Source of the DNA: Nitrospirota bacterium
GTDB lineage: Bacteria > Nitrospirota > Thermodesulfovibrionia > Thermodesulfovibrionales > UBA6898
Reading direction: 5' to 3'
Assembly: GCA_021814475.1 (NCBI GenBank)
Contig: JAKAIE010000015.1
Span: forward strand, 1 to 45,318
Length of the DNA: 45,318 nt
Every line of letters starts with the position of its first letter. The stretch's first letter is position 1. Both the position numbers and the translations under genes were made by a program. A model generated the notes under the pieces. The model was not told the DNA's origin. It was given only the letters and a program-made list of their open reading frames with translations, and made no database searches. This document shows positions 40,468 through 45,318 of the stretch, piece by piece.

Positions 40468-42219
40468 CTACTTCCCTGTGGTGCTGTTTGAAACGCTTCC
40501 CATCATGCCGCCTCTGGAGCCAGTACCCGTGGAGCCAGTACCCGTGGAGCCCGTACCCGTGGAGCCCGTACCCGTGGAGCCCGTACCCGTGGAGCCACCG
40601 GTCCCCATCATTCCACCCAGGGTGCTCATCATACCTCCGGGAGCCATAGTTGTCACCCCGGTTCTGTTGTTGGCGTTGCCGGTTTCAAACGACACAAAAC
40701 CCTGTGCCACGAGACTCATCATATTATTGAAAGTCTGGGAGCCCGTGGCACTGGTATCCTTCAGGGAACCAGCTATGGTCGACATCATTGTGGGTATGCT
40801 TATGTTGTTGCTGGCGGAGGCCTGAGACAGTGCCGCAAGCATCAGGCCGTAATATGTCTGGCCTGTGTTGCCCGCAGCAACGCCGCTCATAACGTTCTGA
40901 GGCACCGTCTGCACAATATCCTGAACGCCAAATTTTGATCCCATCATGGTGTTTGCCAGATTTATCATGTCCTGAGTCATCAGGCCGCCCATATACTGGA
41001 CAGCCGCTTCTGTGAGCGGTGTTACGGCAACCGTCACATTGCCCGTCGCATTGCTGAGTGCGGCTCGCAATATCATAGATCCCATCTGGATGGTTTTCCC
41101 TGTGGCCTCGTCCGTATAGGAGCCGCCAGTCACTTCCACCATAACAGGCCCGGAATAGGTCCCGAGATCTGCATTGAAGCTGCCGTCCAGCCCGGTCATT
41201 GTAGAAAGCAGCAGGTTCCCTTTTTGTCCGTTTGTGAGAGCATAGATTGCCACGTTCCCATTTGCTATCGGGCCCTTGGAGGCCATGCCGCTGACGATTG
41301 TGCTTCCTCCGCCGGTCATCCCGCCGGTCATCCCGCCGGTTGTCCCGCCGGTTGTCCCGCCGGTTGTCCCGCCGGTTGTCCCGCCAGCGCCCATGCCACC
41401 GGTATTGACGCCGCTCATCAGCGGGGCCATCGACGTAACCCCCGTCTTGTTGTTGGGGTTTTTAGTCTCGAAGTCATTGAAACGCTGGCTCATGGTGCTC
41501 ATCAGTGTCGCAAACGTCTGGGTCCCTGTGGCACTGGTATCCTTCAGGCCGCTTGCTATCCCGGATATAATGGTCGGAATGCTGATACGGTCAGTTGCTG
41601 CTGTTTGGGACATGGCGGCGAGCATGAGCCCGTAATATGTCTGATTGTCCTGTCCGGTCGCCGCCGGTGAGCTTACGTTGTGAGGTATCGTATGCGCGAT
41701 ATCTGCCATGCCGAACTTTGTCGCCACGGTTGAATTCGCAAGTGTTATCATATTAGTAGTAAGCGTACCATCCATGTACTGGACGGCCGCTTCGGTAAGC
41801 GGAGTGACCGCGACTGTAACATTTCCTGCAGCATTGTCAAGGGCAGTGCGTAATACCAGGGAACCCATCTGGACCGTATTACCGGTCGCTTCATCCATGT
41901 ACGAACCGCCAGTCACCTCCACCATCACGGGCCCTGAGTAAGAGCCGAGATTTGCGGTGAACGAGCCGTCTGCTCCTGTCGATGCCGTGGTCAACAGGCT
42001 TCCTTTCTGACCGTTTGTGATCGCATAAACTGAAGCAGTGCCGTTTGCTACCGGGCCTTTGGAGGCGACGCCCTCAAGAATCGTACTGCCTGCCGTGCCC
42101 GCACCCGGGGTAGCTGAAGTCGTTCCTCCACCACCGCCTCCGCAGCCGGTCAGGGATACCATCGTCACTATGAGAAGCGAGAGGGCCAGAACTCCGAAAG
42201 ATAGTTTTCTCGTTACCAT
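40468..42219 (-). CDS. Large lipoprotein with an internal duplication and Gly/Thr linkers
   Basis: The 583-residue protein has signal and lipobox LTGCGGGGGG (Cys about residue 26). Two homologous units of about 230 residues follow: each begins ASKGP(V/I)ANG, continues YA(I/L)TNGQKG, YSGPVMVEVTGGSY.DEATG, VTVAVTPLTEAAVQYM and ends LKDTSATG.QTF...RTGVT-type. A GGTTGGTT/GGMTGG linker joins them and a STGTG tail ends the protein. It is probably an outer-membrane or surface protein with adhesin-like domains. AGGAGGAG lies eight bases before ATG 42219. I cannot name the family. Confidence 0.75.
   Translation of the reverse strand: MVTRKLSFGVLALSLLIVTMVSLTGCGGGGGGTTSATPGAGTAGSTILEGVASKGPVANGTASVYAITNGQKGSLLTTASTGADGSFTANLGSYSGPVMVEVTGGSYMDEATGNTVQMGSLVLRTALDNAAGNVTVAVTPLTEAAVQYMDGTLTTNMITLANSTVATKFGMADIAHTIPHNVSSPAATGQDNQTYYGLMLAAMSQTAATDRISIPTIISGIASGLKDTSATGTQTFATLMSTMSQRFNDFETKNPNNKTGVTSMAPLMSGVNTGGMGAGGTTGGTTGGTTGGTTGGMTGGMTGGGSTIVSGMASKGPIANGNVAIYALTNGQKGNLLLSTMTGLDGSFNADLGTYSGPVMVEVTGGSYTDEATGKTIQMGSMILRAALSNATGNVTVAVTPLTEAAVQYMGGLMTQDMINLANTMMGSKFGVQDIVQTVPQNVMSGVAAGNTGQTYYGLMLAALSQASASNNISIPTMMSTIAGSLKDTSATGSQTFNNMMSLVAQGFVSFETGNANNRTGVTTMAPGGMMSTLGGMMGTGGSTGTGSTGTGSTGTGSTGTGSTGTGSRGGMMGSVSNSTTGK
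40516..40596. repeat. 15-bp minisatellite, five copies plus part
   Basis: Unit GGAGCCNGTACCCGT repeats in frame and encodes TGTGS on the minus strand, near the C terminus of the duplicated lipoprotein. Nearly identical units suggest slippage-prone length variation. Confidence 0.9.
41309..41385. repeat. 12-bp minisatellite, six copies plus part
   Basis: Unit CCGCCGGTYRTC repeats without interruption and encodes the GGTT/GGMT linker between the two halves of the lipoprotein. In-frame length (12 bp) keeps the gene open when copy number changes. Confidence 0.9.
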
Positions 42220-42489
42220 TTATTTACTCCTCCTTCATTTGCAGACTGATGCCTGCCTGCTTTTTTCTGGATAATCAGGGATCGGATAATGTGCCAATCC
42301 CGATGTATGTTTTTAGGACGCATAAAATCAGAAAATGTAACTGGATTGGGTAAGCCCGTTACGATTAATCTTTTCTCGTTTAACCTGTAGCCTGCCCCTC
42401 TGGGAGGCAGAAGAATATTCTCTCGGATTTGAATGGGGACAACATCAGTTTCGCGAACGAAGTTGATGCTGCCCCCAAAAGCGACGAAA

Positions 42490-42828
42490 TTATCGGGTTG
42501 TTCTTGTGCCTGCAATCCCGGTACCCGTGTGGCTGCCCGGTGTAACCGTTCCTGTCATGCCAGTACCAGTATGGCTCCCTGTCACACGTGTACCCGTCAT
42601 GCCGGTACCCGTATGGCTGCCAGGCGTAACTGTACCTGTCATTCCAGTGCCCGTATGGCTGCCCGGCGTAACTGTACCGGTCATTCCGGTACCAACGCGG
42701 CTGCCCGGGGTGAATGATCCTGTCATGCCGGTGCCCGAGCCTGAACCGCCCCTGCCCATTGCAAATGCTGCAGTTGAAAGACTCATGGCCAATACAACTC
42801 CTAATACGACTGTCAAACTTTTTTTCAA
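42490..42828 (-). CDS. Exported Gly/Thr-rich tandem repeat protein
   Basis: The 112-residue protein has a clean signal peptide (MKKSLTVVLGVVLAMSLSTA then AFA) and a mature part built of about five imperfect units of the form GTGMTGTVTPGSHT. Start TTG 42828 is preferred because AGAGGTGA lies six bases upstream and gives the canonical MKKS opening; GTG 42837 is the alternative. The repeat is made of 45-48 base DNA units. Likely a secreted or surface structural peptide; function unknown. Confidence 0.65.
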   Translation of the reverse strand: MKKSLTVVLGVVLAMSLSTAAFAMGRGGSGSGTGMTGSFTPGSRVGTGMTGTVTPGSHTGTGMTGTVTPGSHTGTGMTGTRVTGSHTGTGMTGTVTPGSHTGTGIAGTRTTR

Positions 42829-42837
42829 TTGATTCAC

Positions 42838-43218
42838 CTCTTCTTAGTTTTTGAGACTTTGAACTCCGCCCAGGCGGAGAATCTGTGTAAGCCCTACAGT
42901 ACAGTGAAAATGCGAAGGGTTAATGAATATTGCGTTAAACATAATTAATCAGGTTCCGTCCTTTCGCGTCTTCGTGTCACATGTGTTTTTGTTTCTGTAG
43001 CTTTGACGAAGGGCAGTCGGAAAGGTTACACCTCGCTTCTGATGTTTTTTCCGAAGAAGGGCCGGGTCTATGACAATGAAAGGATATCAGGGGAACGGAA
43101 ATGTGCTGCCCTGCAGGGAGTAAGAGTGAAGCGTTAGGACAGTCATTTGCAAAGCCAAGCCGGTATCGGTTCGGGGGAGACCCGCCGGAAGTTTCAGGGT
43201 GAAGCTGTTTTGATTACT
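42838..43218. other. 381-base AT-rich spacer without a gene
   Basis: Only short, unconvincing frames are present. It has a small hairpin CTCCGC-CCAG-GCGGAG (42867-42882) and an AT-rich stretch (about 42915-42950) that may hold the promoter of the repeat-protein gene. I searched for riboswitch-like blocks and saw none I could defend. Confidence 0.5.
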
Positions 43219-43659
43219 CTAATGAAGGAGGTTCGCCAGCAGTCTCAGGGTCACGGTATCCCGCTCTCCATGGCAGTATCTCTCCAGCGCGGACGAGAAC
43301 ACGGAGCCCGGGCCTGCTATCTTCTCAAAAAGGGTCATTGAGGACTTGAACTTCAGGTCATCAGGGTAACCAAAGATTTCCGAAGCCGATCCGCCCCTGA
43401 GGGCAACCACTGCTTCCGTGCATTCCCGAAGCCTTTTCCCGAGAACGGGATGGTCCAGATACTGCCGCGCCTCTTCCTCGCTTTTTATGGAGTAACGCTT
43501 TGCCGTGGGACTGGACCCCAATCCGTCGATCTGAGGAAATATATACCACATCCAGTGGGTTCGCTTTTCACCAGCCTTAAGCTCTGCGAGCGCCCTTTCG
43601 TAAACGCCTTCCTGGGCGCTCAGGAACCTGGTGAGATCATATGGATCGTCAGGATTCAT
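43219..43659 (-). CDS. DUF1810 family protein
   Basis: The 146-residue protein matches DUF1810 end to end: DPYDLTRFLSAQEGVYERAL, RTHWMWYIFPQIDGLGSSP, YSIKSEEEARQYLDHPVLG and DDLKFKSSMTLFEKI. The family is small, cytoplasmic and of unclear role. ATG 43659 gives the usual N terminus; the frame open to 43776 overlaps the neighbour and is not homologous. No clear ribosome-binding site. Confidence 0.9.
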   Translation of the reverse strand: MNPDDPYDLTRFLSAQEGVYERALAELKAGEKRTHWMWYIFPQIDGLGSSPTAKRYSIKSEEEARQYLDHPVLGKRLRECTEAVVALRGGSASEIFGYPDDLKFKSSMTLFEKIAGPGSVFSSALERYCHGERDTVTLRLLANLLH

Positions 43660-43684
43660 GCTGCGTGGTGACAGGTGCCTCTGC

Positions 43685-43942
43685 CTACTTTTCCGGCTGC
43701 CAGTGTATCTTGTATTCCTCCTCGGGCCAGGAACTCCATGCCTTGAATTTCTTTCCCTGGCTTTCCCATATGACATAGGAGATACCGTTTACCGGGAATT
43801 CGGACTTCAGTATCTTCCCATGGGTCTCCAGGATATGATAGCGCAGCCTGTCCATCGGATGTTCAAAGGAAATGGACGCGGACTGGTCCACGGACGCCTG
43901 TTCTTTTTCAAAAAGTTCGATTGCTGCAGGTTTGGTGTTCAT
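43685..43942 (-). CDS. Small hypothetical protein
   Basis: This 85-residue soluble protein has no motif I recognise. Its second half (DRLRYHILETHGKILKSEFP, then YVIWESQGKKFKAWSSWPEE) is rich in aromatic and charged residues and looks like a compact alpha/beta domain. GGGGGA lies just before ATG 43942. It is followed after 25 bases by the DUF1810 gene on the same strand, so the two may be co-transcribed. Confidence 0.6.
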   Translation of the reverse strand: MNTKPAAIELFEKEQASVDQSASISFEHPMDRLRYHILETHGKILKSEFPVNGISYVIWESQGKKFKAWSSWPEEEYKIHWQPEK

Positions 43943-44104
43943 CGTTCCCCCGGTTCTGATTTCAGTGGCAAAGTGCTGCTACTGAAATCATACCACAATC
44001 CTGGCCCCCTGATAAGATTCTGTATTGCGCCGTCCCTTCCGTATTGGTCCTCGTGATATAATGCGTAATATGACGGAAAAAGCGGCATGCCCGGGAGGTG
44101 GACG

Positions 44105-44194
44105 ATGAACGGAGAGATAAAGGACAGGGACGCCTCAGTGCGTCCTGAAAAGGCGCTCTGTTCGGCGACCTCATACCCGGTCACCAGTTCGTGA
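44105..44194 (+). CDS. Possible 29-residue upstream ORF with strong ribosome-binding site
   Basis: GGGAGGTGG lies four bases before ATG 44105, which opens MNGEIKDRDASVRPEKALCS then ATSYPVTSS and TGA. An even shorter frame (ATG 44070, 12 codons) sits seven bases after TATAAT (44057-44062) and ends overlapping this ATG (ATGA). The two could form a leader before the gene at 44226; they could also be chance. Confidence 0.3.
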   Translation: MNGEIKDRDASVRPEKALCSATSYPVTSS

Positions 44195-44225
44195 AGGGTG
44201 CGACCGGGCCACAGGAGGGAAGAAG

Positions 44226-44996
44226 ATGCATGTCGTCGCGCTGCATAGCCTGAGAGAACCGAAGGAGTCGTCTGCAGGGGCTCTCGCCTCCGCCCTTGGG
44301 GCAACCGTGTACGAGGCGCTCGCGCGGCTGCGCACCCCCGGCAACGGGCCTGTCGTGGCAGCTGTTTTCTCTGACAGGGAGAGGGCTGACCAGCTCGCCG
44401 AGAGGCTCCGGTCCGCCGGTTTCAGCGCAACCGTGGTGACGGAGGAAGAGATCACCGCGGAAGAAGATATTCAGGAGGCCAGGAGGTTCAGCCTCAAGGC
44501 CGACCAACTCGGGGTCACCTCTGTGAAGGGTGACAGTCTCAGTATCCCGTTCGGTTCCGTCGAACTGATACTCCGGGGCACCGCGATTGTGCAGGAGACC
44601 TCCACCGAAACCACGAAAACCCGGAAGATAAGCGCCGAACGGGCGATCCTGTCCGGGGGCATGTCAATGACCAAGACGGTCAAGACTGTCCGGGAGGTGA
44701 CGACCGAGGAACGGCAGGGGTTTTTCAGAATCTATGCAGGGGAAGCCCTCCGCATGGTCTTTTTCGAAAAAGGTCTCGTCTATGACTCGCTCGGTTCTGA
44801 GCAGAGACACTCCCGCGCGGCGAATTTCGGCTATCTTGTTGCAGAACTGCGCAGACTCTGTCCGCAGGCTGTCTACGACGAACGTCTCCTGACCAGGGCG
44901 GGGCAGGCGGGGCTCCTCGGCCCTTCTCTCACCCCGGAGAAACATATCTCTGCCGCTGCCGCCCTGCTGGCGAAGGTCCTGAGGGGAATGGCTTAG
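44226..44996 (+). CDS. Conserved-looking hypothetical protein
   Basis: The 256-residue soluble protein has an N-terminal region like a ferredoxin-type or GGDEF-adjacent alpha/beta domain (PVVAAVFSDRERADQLAERL, RSAGFSATVVTEEEI) and a middle beta-rich part (LSIPFGSVELILRGTAIVQE). The C-terminal helical part contains RHSRAANFGYLVAELRRLCP. I cannot assign a family or function. AGGAGGGAAGAAG before ATG 44226 is a strong ribosome-binding site. The next gene is nosL-like, 72 bases on. Confidence 0.7.
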   Translation: MHVVALHSLREPKESSAGALASALGATVYEALARLRTPGNGPVVAAVFSDRERADQLAERLRSAGFSATVVTEEEITAEEDIQEARRFSLKADQLGVTSVKGDSLSIPFGSVELILRGTAIVQETSTETTKTRKISAERAILSGGMSMTKTVKTVREVTTEERQGFFRIYAGEALRMVFFEKGLVYDSLGSEQRHSRAANFGYLVAELRRLCPQAVYDERLLTRAGQAGLLGPSLTPEKHISAAAALLAKVLRGMA

Positions 44997-45068
44997 TTCC
45001 CCTATGTGCTGTTACTATTCCGATGCGGATGTTCGGGGCGTATCCCGGACCGGGAAGGGAGTTTTGAG

Positions 45069-45318
45069 ATGAAGAAGACATATCTGGTGATGGCAGTGCT
45101 CGCGGCGTGTCTTTCCTGGACAGCGGTTGTGATCGCGGAGACCCGGGACGATATTCAGCTCTATAAAAACTGCAAAATTTGCGGTATGGACAGGAAGGCC
45201 TTTGATTATTCCCGCGTCCTGATCGAATATGATGACGGGACAACAGTCGGGCTCTGCGGTATGCGCTGTGCCGTCCTCGATCTGGCGCTGAACATCGGAA
45301 AGGTCCCGAAGTCGGTTA
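45069..45318 (+). CDS. NosL-family copper lipoprotein-like protein, 5' part
   Basis: The gene runs off the right edge; 83 residues are visible. A signal peptide (MKKTYLVMAVLAACLSWTAV, to about residue 23) is followed by YKNCKICGMDRKAFDYSRVL, DDGTTVGLCGMRC, the NosL pattern CxxCGM and a second CGMxC. NosL proteins bind Cu(I) and help assemble the copper sites of nitrous oxide reductase; NosL-like proteins also occur outside nos clusters. GGGAG precedes ATG 45069. No nosZ is visible. Confidence 0.85.
   Translation, partial: MKKTYLVMAVLAACLSWTAVVIAETRDDIQLYKNCKICGMDRKAFDYSRVLIEYDDGTTVGLCGMRCAVLDLALNIGKVPKSV

Noticed and set aside
40516-41385. Regular short repeats that might be taken for a CRISPR array
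   Set aside because: Units are 12 and 15 bp, contiguous without spacers, and lie in frame inside a coding gene.
42213-42515. 100-residue minus-strand frame between the two repeat-protein genes
   Set aside because: Some stretches look protein-like, but it overlaps both neighbours, has no ribosome-binding site and matches nothing I recognise; left out as unsupported.
42838-43218. Possible cyclic-di-GMP riboswitch before the repeat-protein gene
   Set aside because: Some GACGCGAAAGG-like words occur but the conserved aptamer blocks are not in the right order.

Overview
The window looks like a chromosomal contig from an uncultured anaerobic Gram-negative bacterium, most likely of the Nitrospirota (Thermodesulfovibrio-type) or a deltaproteobacterial relative. 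This placement is inference from gene content: a selenocysteine formate dehydrogenase, both molybdate and tungstate ABC transporters, NosL, DUF3786, a DsbC-like protein with a CxxCH motif, GspA/GspB and many membrane glycosyltransferases. Coding sequence is GC-rich with high GC at third positions. The toxin-antitoxin genes, one degenerate ORF near 10.7 kb and the spacers are visibly more AT-rich.

Region 1 (1-7387) is a molybdenum/tungsten and formate module. It holds the 3' end of tupA, a short ModE-type regulator, a selenocysteine-containing formate dehydrogenase alpha subunit (812-3505, in-frame UGA at 1865 followed by a SECIS hairpin), then modA-modB-modC-tupB-tupC with overlapping ends and a candidate ModE operator upstream of modA. 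Region 2 (7412-11564) holds bacteriohemerythrin, a DsbC-like isomerase, a stand-alone IMP cyclohydrolase, an overlooked tiny selenoprotein (9470-9661, UGA at 9590-9592), a metallo-beta-lactamase remnant, a cysteine-cluster protein and a HigB/HigA pair.

Region 3 (11888-15464, minus strand) is a fluoride-response locus with two separate fluoride (crcB-motif) riboswitches, each with its own promoter and intrinsic terminator. The first controls crcB, a tandem DUF190 protein and a HIT hydrolase. The second controls a bacterial dynamin-like GTPase. This is the most distinctive system in the window. Region 4 (15.4-19.6 kb) is a patchwork of remnants (rsmI 3' end, O-methyltransferase 5' end, possible insertion-sequence end repeats), a HicB/HicA pair, a DUF3786 Fe-S protein, an SDR and a 43-residue Cys-rich protein.

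Region 5 (19.7-22.7 kb) has yajQ, gspA/gspB-like genes and an OsmC protein. Region 6 (22762-28009, minus) is a membrane glycolipid operon (GT87, GT2, NodB deacetylase, ArnT-like transferase, PAP2 phosphatase) whose parts match the logic of Arn/Flm lipid A aminosugar modification. Region 7 (28.1-36.3 kb) has an M1 peptidase-ChaN-PDZ fusion, an Ala/Pro-rich lipoprotein, thiD, radA, a lipoprotein and a second ArnT-like transferase preceded by a tiny ORF. Region 8 (36.5-39.5 kb) has a PP2C phosphatase and a PilZ/zinc-ribbon/kinase/TPR protein. Region 9 (39.6-42.8 kb) has three exported Gly/Thr/Met-rich repeat proteins. The end holds DUF1810, unknown genes and the 5' end of a nosL-family gene.

A recurrent regulatory theme is four start codons lying exactly six bases after a perfect TATAAT (11564, 19373, 31819, 36290), all with an 18-base spacer to a -35-like hexamer. 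This suggests leaderless transcription is common in this genome.
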